Assembly: GCA_013153955.1 (NCBI GenBank)
Contig: JAADDM010000092.1
Coordinates: 1 to 6,249 of the forward strand
Length of the DNA stretch: 6,249 bases
Direction of reading: 5' to 3'
Source: Gammaproteobacteria bacterium
GTDB lineage: Bacteria > Pseudomonadota > Gammaproteobacteria > Thiomicrospirales > Thiomicrospiraceae
The notes under the pieces were generated by a model, which saw only the letters and a list, made by a program, of their open reading frames with translations, searched no databases and had not been told where the DNA came from. Below are positions 1 through 6,249 of the stretch, piece after piece. The stretch's first letter is position 1. Every line of letters starts with the position of its first letter. A program made the translations under genes and the position numbers.

Positions 1-1179
1 TATGCTGATGATAATATTCTAAAAAAACTTAGTGCATTAATGAATAGTGCTTTATGTGATTATTTCTTGAAAATTATCAGTCCAACACTTAATTTTGGTG
101 CTGGGGATATTGGAAAAGTGCCCGCATTAATAAATTTAATCGATGATGAGGACAAGATTTATTTACACCATGATGAATTGATTAATATAAGTAAAAAAGA
201 CTGGGACTCTTACGAAACCTCATGGGATTTTACTCAAAACCCAATTATTCGTACGGGGCAGCCAAATCTAGAACAAGCGTTTAACACATGGCAACAGCAA
301 AACATTGACGCCGTGGCTGAAATGAAACGTCTGGAAGAAGAAAACAACAAGCTGTTTATTGATGCTTATGGCTTACAGGACGAACTTACACCAGACGTAC
401 CAGATGAACAGATCACTTTAACTCGTGCCGACCGTGAAAAAGACAGCCAACGTTTAGTGTCTTATGCGATTGGTTGCATGATGGGGCGTTATAGCTTGGA
501 TGAACCAGGTTTGATCTATGCCCATGCAGGAAATCAAGACTTTGATTCCAACCGTTATCAAAAATTCCCAGCTGATGCAGACGGTATTATTCCACTCACT
601 GAAATGCATTGGTTTGAAGATGATGCGACACATCGTATCCAAGAGTTCTTAACTGCGGTTTGGGGTAAAGACACGCTGGATGCCAATATGCAGTGGCTGG
701 CAGAAAGCTTGGATAAAAAAGCCAGTGAAACAGCAGAAGACACCATTCGCCGTTACCTCGCCAGTAAATTCTATAAAGACCATATGCAGACCTATAAAAA
801 GCGCCCGATCTACTGGCTATTCAGCAGTGGTAAACAGGGGGCTTTCCAGGCGTTGGTGTACTTGCACCGCTATAACGAAAGCACTTTGGCACGTATGCGT
901 ACCGAATACGTGATGCCATTGATTTCCAAAATGGCTGCTTTTGCTAACTCACTGGAAACAGCAAAAGAAAGCAGTGACTCGGCTGCCGAGATCAAACGTA
1001 TCGAGAAAAAACTGCAAGATTTGCATAAGCAACAAGCTGAACTCAGTAGCTTTGAGGAAAAACTGCGCCACTATGCCGATCAGCGTATTACGTTAGATCT
1101 GGATGATGGGGTGAAAGTGAACTACGGCAAGTTTGGGGACTTGTTGGCTGAAGTTAAAGCAGTGACGGGGGAGAAATGA
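1..1179 (+). CDS. pglX: BREX type 1 adenine-specific DNA methyltransferase PglX, C-terminal part (5' end outside window)
   Basis: The frame is open from the first base, so the gene starts to the left; the ATG at 40 is internal. 392 codons are visible, about the last third of a family that is usually near 1200 residues. The Rossmann methyltransferase core with its NPPY-type motif is therefore not in view. Recognisable PglX segments are SYAIGCMMGRYSLD (from about base 460), RPIYWLFSSGKQGAFQALVY (from 802), a charged, probably coiled-coil stretch (955-1089) and the typical ending around LDDGVKVNYGKFGDLLAEVK. PglX is the N6-adenine methyltransferase and specificity subunit of BREX: it marks host DNA and is also needed to block phage. 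The upstream visible part (1-240) probably belongs to the variable target-recognition region and is much more AT-rich than the rest. The stop overlaps a small open frame leading to pglZ. Identification rests on remembered family motifs plus the pglZ-brxL context. Confidence 0.93.
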   Translation, partial: YADDNILKKLSALMNSALCDYFLKIISPTLNFGAGDIGKVPALINLIDDEDKIYLHHDELINISKKDWDSYETSWDFTQNPIIRTGQPNLEQAFNTWQQQNIDAVAEMKRLEEENNKLFIDAYGLQDELTPDVPDEQITLTRADREKDSQRLVSYAIGCMMGRYSLDEPGLIYAHAGNQDFDSNRYQKFPADADGIIPLTEMHWFEDDATHRIQEFLTAVWGKDTLDANMQWLAESLDKKASETAEDTIRRYLASKFYKDHMQTYKKRPIYWLFSSGKQGAFQALVYLHRYNESTLARMRTEYVMPLISKMAAFANSLETAKESSDSAAEIKRIEKKLQDLHKQQAELSSFEEKLRHYADQRITLDLDDGVKVNYGKFGDLLAEVKAVTGEK

Positions 1180-1226
1180 TGAATGCTTTTTCTCTGGCAC
1201 TAGACCTTGATGAGGTCGTTGCATGA
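1176..1226 (+). CDS. Possible 16-codon leader/coupling ORF between pglX and pglZ
   Basis: This open frame reads MMNAFSLALDLDEVVA. Its first ATG shares ATGA (1176-1179) with the pglX stop, and its TGA shares ATGA (1223-1226) with the pglZ start. A strong purine run, GGGGGAG at 1167-1173, precedes it; the second ATG at 1179 is better spaced from GGAG (5 bases) than the first (2 bases). A ribosome finishing pglX could restart here and end exactly on the pglZ start codon. The peptide has no recognisable domain, so the act of translation may matter more than the product. A frame this short can arise by chance, and no conservation evidence is available, so this is an inference from the paired overlaps and the ribosome-binding site. 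Confidence 0.35.
   Translation: MMNAFSLALDLDEVVA
1197..1226 (+). promoter_or_regulatory. pglZ ribosome-binding site inside a small hairpin
   Basis: GAGGT at 1212-1216 is a good Shine-Dalgarno six bases before the pglZ ATG at 1223, and it decides that start. GACCT (1203-1207) is the exact inverted repeat of AGGTC (1213-1217), giving a 5-bp stem with a 5-base loop that would pair most of the Shine-Dalgarno. GCA (1197-1199) and TGC (1220-1222) could add a short outer stem. If it forms in the mRNA, ribosomes crossing the 16-codon frame would open it and free the pglZ start. The repeat is seen directly; its regulatory effect is inferred and its folding energy was not computed. Confidence 0.4.
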
Positions 1227-3847
1227 ATTTAAGTCAACTACAGCAAGGCCTTGAACAAGCCTTTTATACTGAAAATCACCGAATCGTCTTTTGGTACGAT
1301 GCGGAACAGTCCTTCAGCGAAGAAGTACAGGCATTAAAACTGAATGATGTCCAGATTCTGAATATGGCAGAAGAGTCGAGTCTGGCGATTAAGCTTAAAC
1401 TGGAACTACAAGACCAGCAGGGCAAATACTTGCTGTATTTCCCTAGCCCTGAGCCTGAAACCGAAAAAGACTGGTTACTGGACATCAAGCTGTATTCACG
1501 CAGCTTCTATGCCGATCGTTTCTCGATTATTTTCAATGAGCTGGGTTTACAGCAGCAGAGTCTAAGAGAACATCTGGCCAAACGTGAAGAATTCCTTAAA
1601 GCCAAAGCCCGTCTGAGTACATTGAAACGCTATATCCAGTCTGATGCAGATGAACAGGATCTGGATATGGCCATGATTGCCGCGGTGGTTAAGGCTGACA
1701 GTGCCGAGCTGATGCATATCGTTCTGGCACTGGCAGATGAAATGGTACAGCAGAATCTGGATCTGGAAGTAAATCCAGACTCCTTTGCTGAACTGGAAAA
1801 GTTCCAACTAGTGCCAGCTTTAGTCACAGCATTACAGGCGGAAATTGGTTATCCAGCATCGGTTGAAGAATTGAATGGGGAAGTGCCATTCAAGCTCGGT
1901 ACGTTCTTTATCCGTTTGATGAGCACAGGTTTCTGTGAAAGTCTGGGCGATATACCGCTATGGGCTCAAGAACTGGTGATGTCTTCTGTCAGCTCCCGTG
2001 CAACAGCCAGAGCCTTTTTGTCGCGCTGGAGAGATAGTTCTAAATACTACCCAACCTTCGATACGCTTTCCCAGAGCGTGGCCAATGCACTGCGGATCCA
2101 GGAGAAGGTCGGGGCCTTTGATCTGGAGCAGCTGCTGGATGTCATGACTTTTGAAGTGATTGAACAAAAGATCATTGTCGATCTGGCCAGCCAGATCCCT
2201 GCAGCAACCAAAGCTGAACTGGAACATTTCAGAACGATTATTTCTATCCGTCTGGATGGCTATTGGGCTTCCAAACATAAGGATGATGCGACACGCCGTA
2301 AATATCGCACTGTCTATACAGCGTTGCAGGCAGCCATTGACCTGTTCAGCCTGCGACAGCAGTTTGATGCCGGTTTCTATTTCGACTCTAGCGAAGCCTT
2401 GTATAAAGCCTACGAGCAGGAGTTGTATCGCTTTGATATGGCATATCGCCACTACAGTGCTGCTTCTCAACGCGCTCATGTCGATATCCTGAAAAAACTC
2501 GATGAAGAAGTCGAAAATTGCTATTCCTACTGGTTTATTGACCACTTGGCACGAAACTGGGGCGAGCGTGTAGAAGCTGAGCAACGCTTGAATGTTTGGA
2601 AAATGACGGATATCCCAAATCAGCAGAATTTCTATGATACCCATGTCAGACCCTTGCTGAATTCTGCAACGAAACGCCGTATTGTGGTGATCATCAGTGA
2701 TGCTTTTCGCTATGAAGCTGCGGTAGAGCTGCGTGATCGTATCAATGAAAAGCGTTATTCTGAAGCGACCTTGTCTTCACAGCTGGGCGTTGTCCCAAGT
2801 TACACCACACTTGGCATGGCCTCGTTGTTGCCGCATCAGACTTTGGAGTACAAAGAGGCCGCAGGGGATGATGTTTTAGTAGATGGGCAGTCCAGCAAAG
2901 GGACTGCAGCACGATCCAAAATTCTGGCTGCCTATAATGGATTGGCGGTTACCGCTGAAACGGTAAAAGGTTGGTCGCGTGATGAAGGCCGTGAAGCACT
3001 CAAAGACCATGATTTGATTTACGTTTATCACAACGTGATTGATGCTCGGGGAGACAGTGCCTCGACAGAATCAGAAACCTTTATGGCGGTGGAACATGCC
3101 ATTGAAGAACTTACCGAACTTAGCCGCAAAATCTTGATGCATTTCAATATTTCTACCCTGTTGATCACAGCCGACCATGGCTTCTTGTTCCAGCAAAGTA
3201 AACTAGAATCTGCGGATCGTTCAAGCTTGACTGAAAAACCTGCCAATACATTGAAAAGCAAAAAACGCTATGTGATTGGGCATGGTTTACCAGAGAGCAA
3301 GGAAGCATGGAAAGGCTCAACCCAAGCCACGGCAGGCACACTATCTGCGACTGATTTCTGGATTCCAAAAGGGGCGAACCGTTTCCATTTTGTAGGAGGC
3401 TCACGTTTCGTGCATGGCGGCATCATGCCTCAGGAAATCGTAGTGCCGGTACTAACGGTAAAACAGCTACGTGGTGAAAAGGCCGGACAGCGGACCAAGC
3501 GTAAAGTTGAGGTTATTTCTACCAAATCCACGCTGAAGATGGTCAATAACATCCAGAAGTTTGATTTGATGCAAACCGAAGCTGTCAGTGAGCTGGTCAT
3601 GCCAGTGACCCTGTCGATTGCCATTTATGATGGGGATCTTAAAGTTTCCAGTGAAGAAACCTTGACCTTTGATAGCAGTACCGACTCTGTTGCGGAACGG
3701 GTAAAACAGGTCAGACTATCATTATCTGGCACTGATTTTGACCGTAAGAAAGATTACTTCCTGGTACTGAAGGACAAAGACCTGAATATCGAAATGCAGC
3801 GCTATAAGGTCACCATTGATCTGGCATTTACCGATGACTTCTTCTGA
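1223..3847 (+). CDS. pglZ: BREX type 1 alkaline-phosphatase-superfamily protein PglZ
   Basis: 874 residues, close to the usual length for type 1 PglZ. The first 480 or so residues are mostly charged and look helical. A PglZ-type alkaline phosphatase-like domain follows. Likely metal and active-site residues are D493 in IISDAFRYE, T528/T529 in PSYTTLGMASLLPH (nucleophile position), H603 and D607 in YHNVIDARGD, D651-H652 in TADHGF, and H731 in HGGIMPQEIVVPVL. All expected motifs are present and in order, so the site looks intact. A beta-rich tail of about 120 residues ends in DDFF. PglZ is a cytoplasmic core BREX component required for defence and, in studied systems, for methylation; it is thought to act with PglX. 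Its exact reaction is not settled. The start is ATG 1223, with GAGGT six bases upstream. It overlaps the stop of a small upstream frame and lies 43 bases after pglX, which implies co-transcription. Confidence 0.95.
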   Translation: MNLSQLQQGLEQAFYTENHRIVFWYDAEQSFSEEVQALKLNDVQILNMAEESSLAIKLKLELQDQQGKYLLYFPSPEPETEKDWLLDIKLYSRSFYADRFSIIFNELGLQQQSLREHLAKREEFLKAKARLSTLKRYIQSDADEQDLDMAMIAAVVKADSAELMHIVLALADEMVQQNLDLEVNPDSFAELEKFQLVPALVTALQAEIGYPASVEELNGEVPFKLGTFFIRLMSTGFCESLGDIPLWAQELVMSSVSSRATARAFLSRWRDSSKYYPTFDTLSQSVANALRIQEKVGAFDLEQLLDVMTFEVIEQKIIVDLASQIPAATKAELEHFRTIISIRLDGYWASKHKDDATRRKYRTVYTALQAAIDLFSLRQQFDAGFYFDSSEALYKAYEQELYRFDMAYRHYSAASQRAHVDILKKLDEEVENCYSYWFIDHLARNWGERVEAEQRLNVWKMTDIPNQQNFYDTHVRPLLNSATKRRIVVIISDAFRYEAAVELRDRINEKRYSEATLSSQLGVVPSYTTLGMASLLPHQTLEYKEAAGDDVLVDGQSSKGTAARSKILAAYNGLAVTAETVKGWSRDEGREALKDHDLIYVYHNVIDARGDSASTESETFMAVEHAIEELTELSRKILMHFNISTLLITADHGFLFQQSKLESADRSSLTEKPANTLKSKKRYVIGHGLPESKEAWKGSTQATAGTLSATDFWIPKGANRFHFVGGSRFVHGGIMPQEIVVPVLTVKQLRGEKAGQRTKRKVEVISTKSTLKMVNNIQKFDLMQTEAVSELVMPVTLSIAIYDGDLKVSSEETLTFDSSTDSVAERVKQVRLSLSGTDFDRKKDYFLVLKDKDLNIEMQRYKVTIDLAFTDDFF

Positions 3848-3893
3848 TAACGAATTAACGATAGAGCGTAGCCTACATGGAATCTGCTAACGA
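3848..3893 (+). repeat. Three TAACGA copies around the brxL start
   Basis: TAACGA occurs at 3848-3853, 3856-3861 and 3888-3893, with the last two extending to TAACGATA. The first two are spaced 8 bases start to start in the pglZ-brxL gap; the third lies inside the first codons of brxL, 32 bases on. The 29-base gap has no good Shine-Dalgarno at normal spacing: AGAG at 3863-3866 is 10 bases from the ATG. The copies could bind a protein, or be chance in a short stretch where the third is constrained by coding. Confidence 0.3.
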
Positions 3894-5916
3894 TAAAGAA
3901 CTGGATCAGCTGCTGAATGAACACTTTGCCGGGCGGGTGGTACGCAAGGATCTGACCAAACTGATCAAAGAGGGAGCCAATGTCCCAGTCTATGTACTCG
4001 AATACCTGCTAGGGATGTACTGTGCCTCGGATGATCCAGAGATCATTGAACAGGGACTACGTAACGTAAAGACTGTGCTGGCAGAGAATTATGTCCGACC
4101 GGATGAAGCCGAGAAGGTGAAATCCCTAGTCCGCGAGCGGGGCAGTTATAAAGTCATTGATCGAGTGACCGTAAAGCTGAATGAGCGTAAAGACAAATAC
4201 GAAGCCTCCTTTAGTAATCTGGGGATTAAAGATGCCGAAATCTCGGCAGGCATCGTTAAAGAGTATGAAAAATTACTGGTGGGTGGTATCTGGGTCATCG
4301 CCACACTCAGCTACTACTTTGATGAAGGGCAGACCAGTTCTCCATTTGGCGTGAGCTTACTCAAGCCGATTCAGATGCCGAATATGAATATGGAGGAGCT
4401 ATTCAATGGACGAGCAGCATTAAGCACTGATCAGTGGCGCGAGAGTTTAATCCGTTCAATTGGCATGGAACCAGCTTCCTTAAAAGAGGAGGTGCAATGG
4501 CACTTGTTGGCACGCATGATTCCCTTTGTCGAAAACAACTATAACGTCTGTGAGCTAGGACCACGCGGTACCGGGAAAAGCCATATTTACAAAGAGTGTT
4601 CACCGAATAGTATTTTAGTCTCCGGTGGACAAACGACTGTCGCCAATCTGTTCTATAACATGAGTAGCCGCCGTATTGGTCTGGTTGGCTTATGGGATGT
4701 GGTAGCCTTTGATGAAGTTGCCGGTATTTCCTTTAAGGACAAAGATGGCGTACAGATCATGAAAGACTACATGGCCTCAGGATCTTTTGCCCGTGGTCGT
4801 GAACAGATGGAAGCCTCAGCTTCGATGGTTTTTGTGGGTAATATTAACCAAAGCGTGGAATCTCTGGTTAAAACCAGCCATCTCTTGGCGCCGTTCCCTG
4901 AAGCCATGATTGATTCGGCATTCTTTGATCGCTTTCATGCCTATATCCCGGGTTGGGAAATTCCAAAAATGCGTCCGGAATTCTTTACCAACCGTTATGG
5001 TCTAATCGTTGATTATCTTGCTGAATTCTTCCGGGAAATGCGTAAGCGTAGTTTTGCGGATGCCATTGAGAAGTACTTCAAGCTAGGGAATAACCTGAAT
5101 CAGCGTGATGTGATCGCCGTTCGCAAGACGGTTTCTGGATTGATGAAGCTGCTCTACCCACATGGTCAATTTAACAAAGAAGATGTACGGCAATGCCTGG
5201 AATATGCACTGCAGGTGCGCCGTCGGGTCAAAGAACAGCTGAAGAAAATTGGTGGTATGGAATTCTATGATGTTCATTTCAGCTACATCGATAATGATAC
5301 CTTAGAAGAACATTTTGTATCGGTAAAAGAGCAGGGTGGAGGTGGACTTATTCCCGAAGGTCCTGCTAAATCAGGTTTTCTGTATACCATCGGGCTGAGT
5401 AATAAGGGCATGCCGGGGTTATACCGCTTAGAACTTCAAGTGACCAAAGGTTCAGGAAAATTGGCGACATCCGGCTTATGGAATTCAAGCAGTGCCAAGG
5501 AGCAGGTCAAGATCGCATTTGACTACTTCAAGGCCAATGCATCCAGAATATCGGGTGGCAGTAAGGTGTTGGAACATGACTTCCACTTACATGTGGTTGA
5601 ATTACAGAATACCGGGCCGCTCAGCCATCTTGCCTTACCAAGTTTAGTGGCTTTCGCTTCTGGCCTGTTAGGAAGATCGGTACAAAGTCAGATGGTGGTA
5701 CTGGGTGATATGAGCTTGGGTGGCTCTGTGACACCGGTGGAAAGTATTGCCGAATGTCTTCAGGTAGCTTTTGATGCCGGTGCCAAGAAGGTTGCTTTGC
5801 CAATGAGTAGTGCGGCAGATATCCCTACGATTCCTGTGGAACTGTTTACCAAGTTCCAGACCAGCTTCTATGCAGATCCGGTAGATGCTGTGTTTAAGGG
5901 GCTAGGGGTGGATTGA
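3877..5916 (+). CDS. brxL: BREX AAA+ ATPase with Lon-like C-terminal domain, BrxL
   Basis: 679 residues, matching the family's normal size. The N-terminal 200 or so residues form the family-specific domain. The AAA+ core has Walker A GPRGTGKS (228-235), Walker B ending in DE (279-280, VVAFDEV), a sensor-1 region around N322/N324 (FVGNINQS) and a likely arginine finger R352 in FFDRFH. The C-terminal part (about 570-675) matches the Lon proteolytic fold, but the catalytic lysine position is Ala625 and the serine position falls on S583/H584. It is therefore probably not a working serine-lysine protease. Structural work on an Acinetobacter BrxL, as I recall it, describes an MCM-like, DNA-binding double-ring ATPase rather than a protease, which fits. 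BrxL is needed for phage restriction but not for host methylation in studied systems. The start is ATG 3877, because an in-frame TAG at 3862-3864 excludes a longer form. It lies 29 bases after pglZ, is the last gene of the operon, and lacks a clear Shine-Dalgarno. Confidence 0.96.
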   Translation: MESANDKELDQLLNEHFAGRVVRKDLTKLIKEGANVPVYVLEYLLGMYCASDDPEIIEQGLRNVKTVLAENYVRPDEAEKVKSLVRERGSYKVIDRVTVKLNERKDKYEASFSNLGIKDAEISAGIVKEYEKLLVGGIWVIATLSYYFDEGQTSSPFGVSLLKPIQMPNMNMEELFNGRAALSTDQWRESLIRSIGMEPASLKEEVQWHLLARMIPFVENNYNVCELGPRGTGKSHIYKECSPNSILVSGGQTTVANLFYNMSSRRIGLVGLWDVVAFDEVAGISFKDKDGVQIMKDYMASGSFARGREQMEASASMVFVGNINQSVESLVKTSHLLAPFPEAMIDSAFFDRFHAYIPGWEIPKMRPEFFTNRYGLIVDYLAEFFREMRKRSFADAIEKYFKLGNNLNQRDVIAVRKTVSGLMKLLYPHGQFNKEDVRQCLEYALQVRRRVKEQLKKIGGMEFYDVHFSYIDNDTLEEHFVSVKEQGGGGLIPEGPAKSGFLYTIGLSNKGMPGLYRLELQVTKGSGKLATSGLWNSSSAKEQVKIAFDYFKANASRISGGSKVLEHDFHLHVVELQNTGPLSHLALPSLVAFASGLLGRSVQSQMVVLGDMSLGGSVTPVESIAECLQVAFDAGAKKVALPMSSAADIPTIPVELFTKFQTSFYADPVDAVFKGLGVD

Positions 5917-5918
5917 AT

Positions 5919-5954
5919 TGATTCTGTATAAATCAGTTAAAGAGAAAAGCTTTT
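5919..5954. other. AT-rich inverted repeats after brxL
   Basis: TGATT (5919-5923) pairs with AATCA (5931-5935) across a 7-base loop. A perfect 10-base palindrome, AAAAGCTTTT, sits at 5945-5954. Neither is a convincing intrinsic terminator: the first is only 5 bp with no U tract, and the second has no loop unless it loses pairs. They mark the boundary between the BREX operon and the next gene and could be a weak terminator or a binding site for a small dimeric regulator. Confidence 0.25.
5927..5932 (+). promoter_or_regulatory. Possible -10 element for the downstream gene
   Basis: TATAAA at 5927-5932, preceded by CTG, is one base from the TATAAT consensus and sits about 38 bases before the ATG at 5971. 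No good -35 hexamer is seen 16-18 bases upstream, where the sequence is the GC-rich end of brxL. A separate promoter would make sense given the change in composition, but this is weak evidence. Confidence 0.22.
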
Positions 5955-5970
5955 GAAATGATTAGGAAAT

Positions 5971-6249
5971 ATGAATCACATGAAGGATTTAATAACAGCT
6001 ATTTTGGTTAAACAGCCCAAACTTACTGCTAGAGAAATTGCCAAAACTCTTGGTATTGAAAAGAAAGAAGTGAATGCTTTTTTATATCAAAATCAAGATA
6101 TATTTTCACAAGATGAAGCCTTTTGCTGGTCTTTAGCTATAATTCCGTCAGTTAAAAAATTAGAAAGACCAATGATGAACTCTGAACTTGAATTAAATGA
6201 TATTGTTAAAAATAAACTGATTCAATTGTTGGATTATGTATCTCATCAA
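5971..6249 (+). CDS. Protein with N-terminal Z-alpha-like winged-helix domain (3' end outside window)
   Basis: 93 codons are visible with no stop, so the gene continues to the right. Residues 5-55 look like a winged helix-turn-helix. A first helix (MKDLITAILVKQP) is followed by the LTAREIAKTLGI helix-turn, a second helix KKEVNAFLY (31-39) and a short strand ending in FCWSL (51-55). K31, N35, Y39 and W53 match the order of the Z-nucleic-acid contact residues of ADAR1 Z-alpha (K169, N173, Y177, W195), although the two prolines before the tryptophan are missing. From 56 on there is only a Lys/Glu/Asn/Leu-rich stretch with no domain I recognise. The start is ATG 5971 with AGGA at 5964-5967; ATG 5980 is an in-frame alternative, and an in-frame TGA at 5959-5961 bars anything longer. 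GC is about 29% by hand count, unlike brxL. It may be a further defence gene whose effector lies outside the window. Its full function is unknown. Confidence 0.72.
   Translation, partial: MNHMKDLITAILVKQPKLTAREIAKTLGIEKKEVNAFLYQNQDIFSQDEAFCWSLAIIPSVKKLERPMMNSELELNDIVKNKLIQLLDYVSHQ

Noticed and set aside
680..913. 77-codon + strand frame inside pglX
   Set aside because: It is out of frame within a conserved part of PglX and its composition looks like a frame-shifted shadow.
40..1179. A complete gene starting at ATG 40
   Set aside because: The same frame is open back to base 1 and the protein matches only the C-terminal part of PglX, so the ATG is internal and the gene is cut by the window edge.
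1177..1226. Frameshift extending pglX into pglZ
   Set aside because: The PglX C-terminus ends at its usual place and PglZ has a good start with its own ribosome-binding site, so there is no broken gene here.
1958..2644. 228-codon open frame on the minus strand
   Set aside because: It lies wholly inside pglZ, antisense to it. The translation shows no recognisable domain, and pglZ is a clear family member with intact motifs, so this is a shadow frame.
5958..6011. Short + strand frame starting at ATG 5958 (17 codons)
   Set aside because: It overlaps the longer frame from 5971, has no Shine-Dalgarno and has no bridging relation like the one before pglZ.
1..6249. CRISPR array, tRNA, rRNA or insertion sequence
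   Set aside because: No regularly spaced repeats, cloverleaf-like segments, transposase frames or terminal inverted repeats were seen; nearly the whole window is coding.

Overview
The window holds the 3' half of a type 1 BREX (bacteriophage exclusion) phage-defence operon. In order, all on the + strand, it carries the C-terminal part of the adenine methyltransferase gene pglX (cut by the left edge), a complete pglZ, a complete brxL, and the first 93 codons of an unrelated gene that runs off the right edge. The order pglX-pglZ-brxL is the canonical end of a type 1 BREX cluster, so brxA, brxB and brxC are expected to the left, outside the window. The moderate GC, AT-rich flanks and general protein style suggest a gammaproteobacterium such as Acinetobacter, from which a BREX operon of this kind has been characterised. 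This taxonomic call is from memory of the family, not from a search.

Layout. 1-1179: PglX C-terminus; its first 240 bases are about 30% GC by hand count and the next 240 about 44%. 1176-1226: a 43-base gap bridged exactly by a 16-codon open frame whose start overlaps the pglX stop (ATGA) and whose stop overlaps the pglZ start (ATGA). A small hairpin covers the pglZ ribosome-binding site here. 1223-3847: PglZ, with an alkaline-phosphatase-superfamily metal site. 3848-3876: a 29-base spacer with repeated TAACGA and no clear Shine-Dalgarno. 3877-5916: BrxL, an AAA+ ATPase with a Lon-like C-terminal fold that lacks the catalytic lysine. 5917-5970: a short AT-rich boundary. 5971 to the end: a roughly 29% GC gene starting with a winged-helix domain that resembles Z-alpha domains.

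How it works together. In BREX, PglX modifies host DNA at a non-palindromic site by N6-adenine methylation, and phage DNA lacking the mark is blocked without simple cleavage. PglZ and the ATPase BrxC act with PglX, and BrxL is the AAA+ factor needed for phage restriction. The three core genes are packed as one transcription unit with no convincing terminator between them. The system itself is known. The less expected points are the pglX-pglZ junction, the degenerate protease site in BrxL, the composition step inside pglX, and the Z-alpha-like domain of the neighbour gene.
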